Positions 16,545 through 24,284 of a stretch of 64,000 nucleotides of DNA are shown piece by piece. The notes under the pieces are model-generated. The model had not been told where the DNA came from, ran no database searches, and worked only from the letters and a program-made list of their open reading frames with translations. How positions within the stretch are numbered: position 1 is the first letter of the stretch; each line of letters begins with the position of its first letter. Origin of the DNA: Nonomuraea turcica (GTDB lineage Bacteria > Actinomycetota > Actinomycetes > Streptosporangiales > Streptosporangiaceae). Both the position numbers and the translations under genes were made by a program. Where the stretch lies: contig NZ_JAUZQF010000025.1 in NCBI RefSeq assembly GCF_030718205.1, forward strand, positions 1 through 64,000, read 5' to 3'.

Positions 16545-17444
16545 TCAAGTACGGGCGCGCTGGGTGATGGCCACGCAGACGAGCACCGCCAGCGCCGCGG
16601 CCACGGTGACCAGGCCGAATCTCTCGCCCATGAGGAACCAGGCCCAGACGAGGGTCAGGAGGGGCTGGGTGAGCTGGGTCTGGCCGGCTCTGGCGATGCC
16701 GCCCTTGGCCAGGCCCGCGTACCAGGGGAAGAAGCCCAGGAACATGGAGATGGCCGCCACGTACGCGAAACCGGCGATGGCGTGGGGCGTGAAGGTGGTG
16801 GCGGTGGTCAGGGCCAGCACGATGGTGATCGGGGCCGTCAGGGGGAGGGAAAGGACGACGGCGTAGGAGATCACCTGCCAGCCCGGCTGCCGGCGGGACA
16901 GGCGGCCGCCTTCGGTGTAGCCGACCGCGGCCGAGATCAGGGCGCAGAGCAGCAGCAGGTCAGGCCAGGATGCGCTGCCCTGGTGCTGGGTGAAGGTGAA
17001 CGTGGTGATGGCGATGGCGCCGGCCGAGCAGGCCGCCCAGAAGAGAGGGCGGGGGCGCTCGCCTGCTCTGAGCACGGCGCAGACGGCCGTGGCGGCGGGG
17101 AGGAGTGCTATGACCACGGCGGCGTGCGCGGTGCTCGCACCCAGCGCCAGGGCCAGGCCGCTGAAGACAGGGAAGCCGAACACCACCCCGAGCGAGATCA
17201 GGGCGTAGGACGGCCAGAGAGGCCTCGGGGGGAGGAGGGGCTTACCCATGACTTTCAGGCAGGCCAGAGCCAGCAGGCCGGCGATCGCGGCCCGGCCGAT
17301 CGCGACCAGCCAGGGGTCGAAGCCTTCCATGGCGAAGACGGTCGCGGGGAAGGAGCCGGAGAAGGCAAGGACACCGAGGAAGGCCAGGGCCGTGCCTTGG
17401 CGGTGGCGGGGCTTGTGATGGCGGCGGATGTCGCCATACAGCAC
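16545..17444 (-). CDS. EamA/DMT-family transporter
   Basis: A 299-residue membrane protein with about ten hydrophobic segments in two EamA repeats (first TALAFLGVLAFSGSFPATVF; second ASWPDLLLLCALISAAVGY and ending LTLVWAWFLMGERFGLVTVAAALAVL). Drug/metabolite exporters of this family move small polar compounds. The likely start is GTG 17444, close behind AAGGGG. It is divergent from the MocR regulator at 17536, the classic arrangement in which the MocR protein controls its neighbour; its substrate may relate to a pyridoxal- or amino-acid-type compound. Confidence 0.85.
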   Translation of the reverse strand: MLYGDIRRHHKPRHRQGTALAFLGVLAFSGSFPATVFAMEGFDPWLVAIGRAAIAGLLALACLKVMGKPLLPPRPLWPSYALISLGVVFGFPVFSGLALALGASTAHAAVVIALLPAATAVCAVLRAGERPRPLFWAACSAGAIAITTFTFTQHQGSASWPDLLLLCALISAAVGYTEGGRLSRRQPGWQVISYAVVLSLPLTAPITIVLALTTATTFTPHAIAGFAYVAAISMFLGFFPWYAGLAKGGIARAGQTQLTQPLLTLVWAWFLMGERFGLVTVAAALAVLVCVAITQRART

Positions 17445-17496
17445 GTCCCCTTCGTGCTCAACATCATGACCGTTGTGAGAGCTATGGGGCGGGACC

Positions 17497-17523
17497 GCTA
17501 CTCCCTCAGAGACAGTAGCGCTA
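17497..17523. promoter_or_regulatory. Palindromes in EamA-MocR divergent promoter
   Basis: GCTACT (17497-17502) is inverted as AGTAGC (17514-17519), and the overlapping TAGCGCTA (17516-17523) is a perfect 8-base palindrome just upstream of the MocR start at 17536. They lie in the 91-base gap between the two divergent genes and are likely MocR binding sites. Confidence 0.45.
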
Positions 17524-17535
17524 TTCTTATCTCTC

Positions 17536-18939
17536 ATGAGCAACGATAGCAGTATCGCCCAGATCGCCGCGATACTGCGTGACGAGGCCGCCCGGCTCGG
17601 CCCCGGCGCACGACTCCCGTCCAGCCGGGAGATCATGCGCAGGCACAACGTCAGCCCCGTCACCGTCTCGCGCGCCATCGGCCAGCTGGCGGCCGAGGGC
17701 AGGGTCGTCACGAAGCCGGGCAGCGGCGCCTTCGTCGCGCAGCGGCACCAGGTCGGGAAGGGGCAGGACACCGCCGACCTGTCCTGGCAGACGGTCGCGC
17801 TCGGGGACCGGGTGGTCGACGACGGTCCGGTCGCGGAGTTGCTGGCGTCGGTCCCCGAGGGAGTGGTGCCGCTGACCGGTGGCTATCTGCATCCCGGACT
17901 GCGGCCCGACAAGCAGCTGGGGGCCGCGGCGGCGCGGGCGGTGCGGCGGCCGGACGCCTGGGCCAAGCCGCCCCTGACGGGACTCCCCGAGCTGCGGCGG
18001 TGGTTCGCGGCCCAGACGGGCGGCGACGTGACCGCGGCCGACGCGTTGATCGTCAGCGGCGGTCAGGCGGCGCTGACACACGCGTTCAGGGCCCTGGCGG
18101 CCCCCGGCACGCCGGTGCTGGTCGAGACCCCCACCTACCCCGGCGCGCTGGCGGCGGCCAAGGCGGCCGGGCTGCGCGCGACGGCCGTACCCATGGACAG
18201 GGATGGCGTACGGCCGGAGCTGCTGGCCGAGGCGTTCGCCGTCACCGGCGCGCGGGTGTTCTTCTGCCAGCCCACGCTGCACAACCCGACCGGCGCCACC
18301 CTGCCCCTCGAACGCAGGGAGCAAGTGCTGCAGGTGGCAAGGGCGGCCGGGGCGTTCGTGGTCGAGGACGACTATGCCCGCTACCTGACCGAGCACGCGC
18401 CTGCGTCGCTGGCGTCCATGGATCAGCACGGGACCGTCGTCAACGTGGGCTCGCTGACGAAGATCCTGTCGCCGAGCATGCGGGTGGCCGCGGTGATCGC
18501 TCGCGGACCGGCCGCGCGCCGGCTGCGGGCCAGCCAGCTCGTGGAGTCGTTCTTCGTGGCGCGGCCGCTGCAGGAGACGGCGCTGGAGTTCGTCGGGTCA
18601 CCGGTCTGGCGGCGGCACCTGACGGCCGTGCACGCCGAGATCCGGACGCGGCGCGACGCGCTCGCGGCGGCGCTCGCCGCACGCATGCCCGAGGCGGAGC
18701 TCCACCTGCTGCCGATCGGCGGGATGCACCTGTGGGTACGCCTGCCGGCCGAGGTCGACGAGAACGCATTCGTCGAGGCCGCCCGGAGGAACGGTGTGCT
18801 GGTGAGCCCGGGCAGGATGTACTACCCGTCCGAGCCGCCGGGGCCGCGGATCAGGGTGACGCACATCGCGGCCACCCATCTGCCGGAGCTGCACGAAGGA
18901 GTACGCCGCCTCGCCCAGGCCCTGGCGCAGGTCCGATGA
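17536..18939 (+). CDS. MocR-type regulator: GntR helix fused to PLP aminotransferase fold
   Basis: A 467-residue protein. Residues ~1-70 are a GntR winged helix (LPSSREIMRRHNVSPVTVSRAI, KPGSGAFVA); residues ~95-465 have the fold-type I aminotransferase core, with PLP lysine K309 in GSLTKILSPSMRV, and the conserved HNPTG and VEDDYARY segments. MocR proteins use bound PLP to sense pyridoxal or amino-compound ligands. It probably regulates the divergent EamA exporter. Its stop codon lies inside an 18-base direct repeat. Confidence 0.92.
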   Translation: MSNDSSIAQIAAILRDEAARLGPGARLPSSREIMRRHNVSPVTVSRAIGQLAAEGRVVTKPGSGAFVAQRHQVGKGQDTADLSWQTVALGDRVVDDGPVAELLASVPEGVVPLTGGYLHPGLRPDKQLGAAAARAVRRPDAWAKPPLTGLPELRRWFAAQTGGDVTAADALIVSGGQAALTHAFRALAAPGTPVLVETPTYPGALAAAKAAGLRATAVPMDRDGVRPELLAEAFAVTGARVFFCQPTLHNPTGATLPLERREQVLQVARAAGAFVVEDDYARYLTEHAPASLASMDQHGTVVNVGSLTKILSPSMRVAAVIARGPAARRLRASQLVESFFVARPLQETALEFVGSPVWRRHLTAVHAEIRTRRDALAAALAARMPEAELHLLPIGGMHLWVRLPAEVDENAFVEAARRNGVLVSPGRMYYPSEPPGPRIRVTHIAATHLPELHEGVRRLAQALAQVR

Positions 18940-18961
18940 CCGTCCTGGCGCAGGTCCGATG
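18921..18961. repeat. 18-bp direct repeat across the MocR stop codon
   Basis: CCTGGCGCAGGTCCGATG occurs at 18921-18938 and again at 18944-18961, a period of 23 bases. The first copy includes the last codons and two bases of the stop. The second copy is out of frame with the gene, so it does not extend the protein. Confidence 0.9.
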
Positions 18962-19043
18962 CCCTAGTGCCTGAGCCGGGCCGTGGACGACCCACCCGGG
19001 GCGCCGACCAGTTCTTGATCACAGTGCCAGTAGAGTGGCGGGC

Positions 19044-19559
19044 ATGTCGTTCTCCGCGGAGCTCATCCGAGACTTCGTGAACACCTACGACGTCGAATCC
19101 GACACCGACGACCTCTCCTCCCCCGCCGATCTGGCCCTCTGGCTGCGCGAACGCGACCTCATAGCCCCCCGCGACCGCGCCACCGACGACGACCTCCACA
19201 CCGCGCACACCCTCCGCGAGGCCCTCAGGGCGGCTCTCAGGCGGGAACGAGCCGACTTCCCCGACCTCCCGCTTCAGGTGAGCGCCCAGGCGAACGGCGC
19301 CCCGGAGCTGGTGCCGGCACGGAGCGGCGTACCCGGGGGTTTGGCCAGGATCGCGGCCGCCACAGTGGGGGCGGGGTGGGACCGGCTCAAGGTGTGCGCG
19401 GAGGGAACCTGTCAGTGGGCGTTCATCGACTCTTCGAAGAACCGTTCCCGCTCGTGGTGTTCTATGCGGGTATGCGGCAACCGCACCAAGACACGCGCTT
19501 ACCGGGCGAGGAAGCGGGGTTCGCGTCGTCTCCCAGTGTCAAACACCGATACGGTGTAA
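19044..19559 (+). CDS. CGNR zinc-finger / ABATE-domain protein
   Basis: A 171-residue protein with an N-terminal ABATE-like domain (LIRDFVNTYDVESDTDDL) and a C-terminal CGNR zinc finger. The four zinc ligands are C118, C123, C139 and C144, the last in C-G-N-R, followed by basic RTKTRAYRARKR. Such proteins are presumed transcription regulators. ATG 19044 is chosen; GTG 19035 is three codons upstream. It stands alone, 44 bases ahead of the GNAT gene on the same strand. Confidence 0.87.
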   Translation: MSFSAELIRDFVNTYDVESDTDDLSSPADLALWLRERDLIAPRDRATDDDLHTAHTLREALRAALRRERADFPDLPLQVSAQANGAPELVPARSGVPGGLARIAAATVGAGWDRLKVCAEGTCQWAFIDSSKNRSRSWCSMRVCGNRTKTRAYRARKRGSRRLPVSNTDTV

Positions 19560-19603
19560 CTCGTGCCTTGTGGCACGTACGGCAGGCGAAGGAGCGGGCC
19601 GAG

Positions 19604-20212
19604 ATGGCAGACGTAGGCGTTCGGGCGGCCCGGCGCGAGGATGTGCTCCAGGTGGCGAATTGCCAGATTCGCGCCTGGCGCTACGGCTATCGGGACTTCC
19701 TCCCCGAGGGGCCGCTTGAGCAGATGACCGGCCCGGCAGCGGAGAAGATGTGGCTGCGGCAGTGGGACGAGGCGATCGTCGCCCCTCCCACCCCCATGCA
19801 TCGCGTGCTGGTGGCGGTGGAGACCATCCTCGACACCGAGGGTTTCCCGGCGCTCGGCGCGGGCGGCAGCGCCGCCCTGGTCACCCCTCGCGGCGGCGAG
19901 CGCGTGGTGGGCCTGGCCTCCCACGCCCCCGCCGAGGATCCCGACCTCGACCCCAGCGTGGTGGCCGAGATGCTGACGCTGCTGGTCGATCCCGACTTCG
20001 TCCGCAGGGGCCACGGCAGCCGCCTGCTCAACGCCACCGTCGACTACCTGCGCGACGACGGTTTCCGGCAGATCGTCACCTGGGTGTTCGCCGACAACCA
20101 CCCGGTGCTCGGCTTCCTCGAGTCGGCCGGCTGGGGCGAGGACATGGCCGAACGCGTCCTGGACATGGGCCGCCCGATCAGGATGGTCCGGCTCACGACG
20201 GATATCAGCTGA
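19604..20212 (+). CDS. GNAT family N-acetyltransferase
   Basis: A 202-residue acetyltransferase from ATG 19604, with AAGGAG nine bases upstream. N-terminal VRAARREDVLQVANCQIRAWRYGYRDFLP and acetyl-CoA loop VDPDFVRRGHGSRLLNATVDYL mark the family, followed by VFADNHPVLGFLESAGW. The substrate is unknown. Its TGA overlaps the menA start by one base, so the two are translationally coupled, although no functional link to menaquinone synthesis is known to me. Confidence 0.88.
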   Translation: MADVGVRAARREDVLQVANCQIRAWRYGYRDFLPEGPLEQMTGPAAEKMWLRQWDEAIVAPPTPMHRVLVAVETILDTEGFPALGAGGSAALVTPRGGERVVGLASHAPAEDPDLDPSVVAEMLTLLVDPDFVRRGHGSRLLNATVDYLRDDGFRQIVTWVFADNHPVLGFLESAGWGEDMAERVLDMGRPIRMVRLTTDIS

Positions 20213-21087
20213 TGGCCACTCCCGCACAGTGGATCGCCGGCGCACGCCCGCGCACGCTCCCCAACGCCATCGTCCCGGTCATGGTGGGCACCGGCGTGGC
20301 GATCGGCGAGGGCGGCTTCGTGTGGTGGCGGGCGCTCCTGGCGCTGTTCGTGGCCCTTTCGCTGCAGATCGGCGTCAACTACGCCAATGACTACAGCGAT
20401 GGCATCCGCGGCACCGACGATCAGCGGGTCGGCCCGATGCGGCTGGTGGGCTCGCGCGCGGCCACGCCCCGGGAGGTGCTGATCGCGGCGCTGGGCTGCT
20501 TCGCTGTCGCGGCGGTGCTGGGGCTGGTCCTGGTGCTGGTCACGCAGGCCTGGTGGGTGCTGCTGGTGGGCGCGGCGGCGATCGCGGCCGCCTGGTTCTA
20601 CACCGGCGGCAAACGCCCGTACGGCTACCGCGGCCTGGGCGAGCTGGCCGTGTTCGTGTTCTTCGGCATCGTGCCCGTGGTCGGGACCGCGTATGTCCAG
20701 ACAGAGTCGCTGAGCTGGGCCGCGCTCCTCGCCTCGATCCCGGTGGGACTGCTGTCGTGCTCCATGCTCGTCGTGAACAACCTGCGTGACGTGGGGACCG
20801 ACGGGCAGGCCGGCAAACGCACGCTGGCGGTCGTGCTGGGGGCCGAGCGCACCCGGGCGCTGTACGTGGTGTGCCAGGTGGTGCCGTTCGTGGTGGCGCT
20901 GGCGATGGTGCCGATCACGCCGTGGGCCGCGCTCGTGCTGCTGGCCGCGCCGCTGGCGATCACCCCGATCAGGACGGTGCTGAGCAAGGCCGTGGGTCCT
21001 GCGCTGATCGCGGTCCTGCAGCAGACGGGCAAGCTGCAGATGGCGTACGGCCTGCTGTTCGCCGTGGGACTCGCGATCATCTTCTGA
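20212..21087 (+). CDS. menA: 1,4-dihydroxy-2-naphthoate polyprenyltransferase
   Basis: A 291-residue UbiA-family membrane prenyltransferase that attaches the isoprenoid chain in menaquinone biosynthesis. N-terminal WIAGARPRTLPNAIVPV is the MenA hallmark; the two Asp-rich motifs are NYANDYSDGIRGTDD and NNLRDVGTDGQAGKRT. About eight hydrophobic helices are present. It overlaps the upstream GNAT stop by one base. Three degenerate copies of its own 3' end follow (21079-21135). Confidence 0.93.
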   Translation: MATPAQWIAGARPRTLPNAIVPVMVGTGVAIGEGGFVWWRALLALFVALSLQIGVNYANDYSDGIRGTDDQRVGPMRLVGSRAATPREVLIAALGCFAVAAVLGLVLVLVTQAWWVLLVGAAAIAAAWFYTGGKRPYGYRGLGELAVFVFFGIVPVVGTAYVQTESLSWAALLASIPVGLLSCSMLVVNNLRDVGTDGQAGKRTLAVVLGAERTRALYVVCQVVPFVVALAMVPITPWAALVLLAAPLAITPIRTVLSKAVGPALIAVLQQTGKLQMAYGLLFAVGLAIIF

Positions 21088-21135
21088 CGAGCGGCCCCCG
21101 ATCTTCTGACGAGCGCCCCGATCTCCCGACGAACG
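21079..21135. repeat. Tandem copies of the menA 3' end
   Basis: ATCTTCTGACGAGCG spans the menA stop codon at 21079-21093 and is repeated exactly at 21101-21115; a third, degenerate copy (ATCTCCCGACGAACG, 12 of 15) is at 21121-21135. The periods are 22 and 20 bases. Confidence 0.85.
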
Positions 21136-21262
21136 CGTGCCTCCCGGCGAGCGCCGCGGAACGGCATGAGGCGTTAGCGTAGGAACCCCTTACTGGGGCA
21201 GTCTTTTAGTCCAGTGGTCCGGAGAAAGTGACCCGCCGTCGCACCTAGCGCGAGGGATCTAA

Positions 21263-21976
21263 TTGAACCGGCCAAGCGTGCCCACGGACATCGAGGAATT
21301 CGAACGGGCACTCGCCGAGTGCGTCAGCATCGCCACCCGCGCGATGCCCGACTCCCCGATGGTCAGTATCGCGCTGCCCGCCGAGCAAGGCCTGCGTACC
21401 GTCGCCTGCTCGCACGAGCGTGCCGAGGTGCTCGATGAGCTGCAGTCGGCCGCCGGTCAGGGGCCCTGCCTCGACGCGCTGGACACCGGAGAGCCGGTGA
21501 CGGCCACGGACCTGGGCGCGGACTCCCGCTGGCGCCGGTTCGCGGCCGAGTCCGGCCTGCTCAGCCTGCACTCGGAGCCGCTGAAATCGGAGGGCAGGCT
21601 GCTGGGCGTGCTCACCCTGTATTCCGGCCGGTGCGGCGGCTTCAGCGAGGAGACCTGGGTCGCCGTACGCGTGACCGCCGGCCATATCGGCGTGTTGTTC
21701 CGCGCGGCGGCCGACGTGGCCCGGTTGCGGGAGGTCGCCGCGCAGCTCAAGGAGGCGCTCATCACCCGCGCGATCATCGACCAGGCCCTCGGCATCGTCA
21801 TGGCGCAGCGCCGGTGCACCTCCCACCAGGCGTTCGAGGTGCTCCGGCACGTCTCCCAGGACAAGAACGTCAAGCTGCACCAGGTCGCGGCCACGATCGT
21901 GGAGAAGGTGACCGGAGAGCCCCCGCAACACTCCCGTTTCGAGGACCCGCCACCGCGCAAGGCGGACCGGGCGTAA
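21263..21976 (+). CDS. GAF-ANTAR regulator (putative RNA-binding antiterminator)
   Basis: A 237-residue protein starting at TTG. Residues ~15-150 resemble a GAF sensor domain (SAAGQGPCLDALDTGEPV, GLLSLHSEPLKSEGRLLGVLTLYSG). Residues ~160-225 form the ANTAR domain (LKEALITRAIIDQALGIVMA, then AFEVLRHVSQDKNVKLHQVA), which binds paired RNA hairpins to prevent termination. There is no cognate kinase nearby. It is followed by two small hairpins at 21992-22044 and then by the KAP NTPase gene, so it may control the peptide/NTPase cluster. Confidence 0.88.
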   Translation: MNRPSVPTDIEEFERALAECVSIATRAMPDSPMVSIALPAEQGLRTVACSHERAEVLDELQSAAGQGPCLDALDTGEPVTATDLGADSRWRRFAAESGLLSLHSEPLKSEGRLLGVLTLYSGRCGGFSEETWVAVRVTAGHIGVLFRAAADVARLREVAAQLKEALITRAIIDQALGIVMAQRRCTSHQAFEVLRHVSQDKNVKLHQVAATIVEKVTGEPPQHSRFEDPPPRKADRA

Positions 21977-21991
21977 TCAGCGCCGGCACGT

Positions 21992-22044
21992 GTTATCACA
22001 GTTCGATAACCGCAGGTTTTCTGGGCCCCGGAGGATGCATCCTC
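21992..22044 (+). promoter_or_regulatory. Two consecutive hairpins between ANTAR gene and KAP gene
   Basis: GTTATC (21992-21997) pairs with GATAAC (22005-22010) around ACAGTTC; GAGG (22031-22034) pairs with CCTC (22041-22044) around ATGCAT, and the whole GAGGATGCATCCTC is palindromic. ANTAR proteins bind tandem stem-loops with A at loop position 1 and G at position 4; the first loop has both but is 7 rather than 6 bases, the second has only the A. Suggestive only. Confidence 0.3.
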
Positions 22045-22061
22045 TTCCTCAAGGGGGGACG

Positions 22062-23309
22062 ATGCCCGATATCGCAATGCTCTCTGACGCGCCGGTCAAT
22101 TGGCACGGAGATCTGCTCCAGTTTCGCCGGTACGTCGACCCGCTCGTTTCGGTCATTACCAATCCCCGTACGCAGACGCCGTTTACCATCGGTGTTTACG
22201 GCGCCTGGGGCAGCGGGAAATCTACCTTGCTGAAAATGGTGGACGAGCGACTCCTGGACCGGCACGGCGACGAGTTCGTCCGCGTGCATTTCAACCCCTG
22301 GGTGCACCGCCGCGAGCCGCAGATGCTGCTCCCCCTCCTGAACGCCCTGCACACCGAGCTCAACGAGGACCCCAAGCGCCGCTTCGCCGACACTGCCAAG
22401 CGGATCGGCGCGATCATGCTCAATCTGGCCGCCGACGAGATGCTCAAGAAGATCAACCTGGGCTCGGCGAGCGTGGAGAAGATCGGCAAGCTGGCCCAGC
22501 AGTATGCCGAGATGCGCGGCCAGGTCGACAGCCAGACCGGCCGGCTGCGTACGCTCCTGCAAAAAGAGGCCGACCGCCTGGCCGAAAAAGGCAGAAAAAT
22601 CATCTTCTTCATCGACGACCTCGACCGATGCGAGCCCGACCAGATCATCGACGTGCTGGAGTCGATCAAGCTCTTCCTGGACATCGAGCACGTCTTCGTG
22701 CTGATCGCCCTGGCCAAGGACGTGGTGGACCGGGGCGTGTCGATCAAGTATCAGCCGTTCGGCTTCACCGCCACGGACCGCCTGGGCGACGAATATCTGG
22801 ACAAGATGATCCAGCTCCCCCTGCACCTTTACCCGCTCGGCCCCGCCGAGGTCGGCCGCTTCATCGTGGACTCCGAGCCTGGGGAGCTGGCCGGCGCGCA
22901 CGTGAAGACGCTGGAGAAGATCCTCTCTGCCAACCCACGCAAGATCAAACGCGTGCTCAACCTGCTGCGCGTGACCGAGGCCATCATCGCGGGCACCCCC
23001 GGCCTGGCCGGCCTGGACAAGGGCCTGGTCATCCGCCTGGTGGTGCTGCGTGTGCAGACCCCGGAGCTGTTCGCGGACGTCGTGCGCACGCCCGCCCTGC
23101 TCGTGGCGCTCGAGTTGATCTACCAGAACAAGCTGGTGCACCGCCTGCCGGAGTTCAACGTGCGGTTCAAGCGGCAGGCCGATCGCATGATGCACCTGGT
23201 GGGCAGGCATTACAACGCTCAGGACTTCCTGGCGCCGCTGTTCTCCGACTCCGACTTCGAGGCGTTCGAGGACGAGCTGCCCGTCTACCTGACCATGATC
23301 GGCGGGTGA
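22062..23309 (+). CDS. KAP-family P-loop NTPase
   Basis: A 415-residue protein from ATG 22062, which follows AAGGGGGG. Walker A is GAWGSGKST around residues 47-55; the KAP Walker B is IIFFIDDLDRCEPDQI with D185/D186. The family couples NTP hydrolysis to membrane-associated signalling or phage/stress responses; no clear transmembrane insertion is visible here. It is the first of three consecutive P-loop genes (3-base gap to the next), followed by the radical SAM gene, so it is probably part of the peptide system. It ends normally. Confidence 0.88.
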   Translation: MPDIAMLSDAPVNWHGDLLQFRRYVDPLVSVITNPRTQTPFTIGVYGAWGSGKSTLLKMVDERLLDRHGDEFVRVHFNPWVHRREPQMLLPLLNALHTELNEDPKRRFADTAKRIGAIMLNLAADEMLKKINLGSASVEKIGKLAQQYAEMRGQVDSQTGRLRTLLQKEADRLAEKGRKIIFFIDDLDRCEPDQIIDVLESIKLFLDIEHVFVLIALAKDVVDRGVSIKYQPFGFTATDRLGDEYLDKMIQLPLHLYPLGPAEVGRFIVDSEPGELAGAHVKTLEKILSANPRKIKRVLNLLRVTEAIIAGTPGLAGLDKGLVIRLVVLRVQTPELFADVVRTPALLVALELIYQNKLVHRLPEFNVRFKRQADRMMHLVGRHYNAQDFLAPLFSDSDFEAFEDELPVYLTMIGG

Positions 23310-23312
23310 GCG

Positions 23313-24284
23313 ATGCACGTCACCGACGCCCGCTACGAGCTGTACGGGCTGCCGTCGGGCAACCCCTACGCCAGCCGCCCCCTGGACCCCCTCGGCTGCG
23401 AGGACGACCGCCACCGCCTGCTCGACCTCGAGGGCTTCGTCAGGCTCGCCGCCATCGACGCGACCGTGGAACGCGCCGCCGCCACGGACACACCGGCCTT
23501 CTTCCTCATCACCGGCATGGGCAACAGCGGCCGCACCTCCCTGGCGAACCACGTCATGTACCGCTACCAGAGCGCCAGGACCGCCCATCTGCCCCTCTTC
23601 AGGCTGGTCAGGCACTACGCGGAGCGCGGCGAGATGACGCACGACGCCTACCGGACCCTGCGCTCCACCCTGCTCTCGCTACGCGCCAAGATGCGCGCCA
23701 ACAAGATCGATGTTCCGCCCGCGCTGGCCGAGATGTTCGCGGACTTGAGCAAGCGGCCGCGTGCGCAGGCCATGGACGACTACGAGCTCCAGGAGATCGC
23801 CGACTACGCCGCCTCTGTCTTCGCCGCGCACGACATGGGCTTCGGCATCCGCTACGAGGGCGTGGCGACCAAGGAGCTCATCACCCAGGCCACCAGGGTG
23901 TTCGAGAACGCAGGCACGGTCGTCGTGTTCACCGTCGACAACTATCGGCACGCGACCGCCGTACAGCTCACGAGGGCGGACCGGCAGGAGTTCGCCAGGC
24001 GCGGGCACATCACCGATCTGAGCCCGCTGTCCCCCGCCCAAATCGCGGCGCTCGCCCACCACCGGTGGACCGGTCACCCGCCCTGCCCCTTCGACTCCGA
24101 TGGCGTGTGCGAAGCCTTCCAGGAGCATTCCTGCACCATCGGCCAGGCCCTGCGCCACCTGCACAGACTGCTCGACACCCGGCTGCGCCAGTACGACGGC
24201 GACGTGCCGTGGCCGACCGACGGCCTGCGTATCCATGAGAGCTGGCTCCGGCTCAACCTGCGCAGAGGAGGCTTCCATGGCTGA
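23313..24284 (+). CDS. P-loop-like protein with degenerate Walker A (K to R)
   Basis: A 323-residue protein I cannot assign to a named family. Residues 62-78 (FFLITGMGNSGRTS) have the layout of a P-loop, but Arg74 stands where the catalytic Lys belongs. A hydrophobic strand ending in D209 (TVVVFTVDNYRH) resembles a weak Walker B without the second acidic residue. Late in the protein, HPPCPFDSDGVCEAFQEHSC has several Cys and His that might hold metal. It lies 3 bases after the KAP gene and overlaps the next ATPase gene by 8 bases. It could be a catalytically weak regulatory subunit of its neighbours. Confidence 0.7.
   Translation: MHVTDARYELYGLPSGNPYASRPLDPLGCEDDRHRLLDLEGFVRLAAIDATVERAAATDTPAFFLITGMGNSGRTSLANHVMYRYQSARTAHLPLFRLVRHYAERGEMTHDAYRTLRSTLLSLRAKMRANKIDVPPALAEMFADLSKRPRAQAMDDYELQEIADYAASVFAAHDMGFGIRYEGVATKELITQATRVFENAGTVVVFTVDNYRHATAVQLTRADRQEFARRGHITDLSPLSPAQIAALAHHRWTGHPPCPFDSDGVCEAFQEHSCTIGQALRHLHRLLDTRLRQYDGDVPWPTDGLRIHESWLRLNLRRGGFHG

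Noticed and set aside
22100..24238. Long plus-strand frame overlapping the KAP and second P-loop genes
   Set aside because: Arg/Pro-rich shadow in another frame; the KAP and P-loop-like products have motifs and matching ribosome-binding sites.
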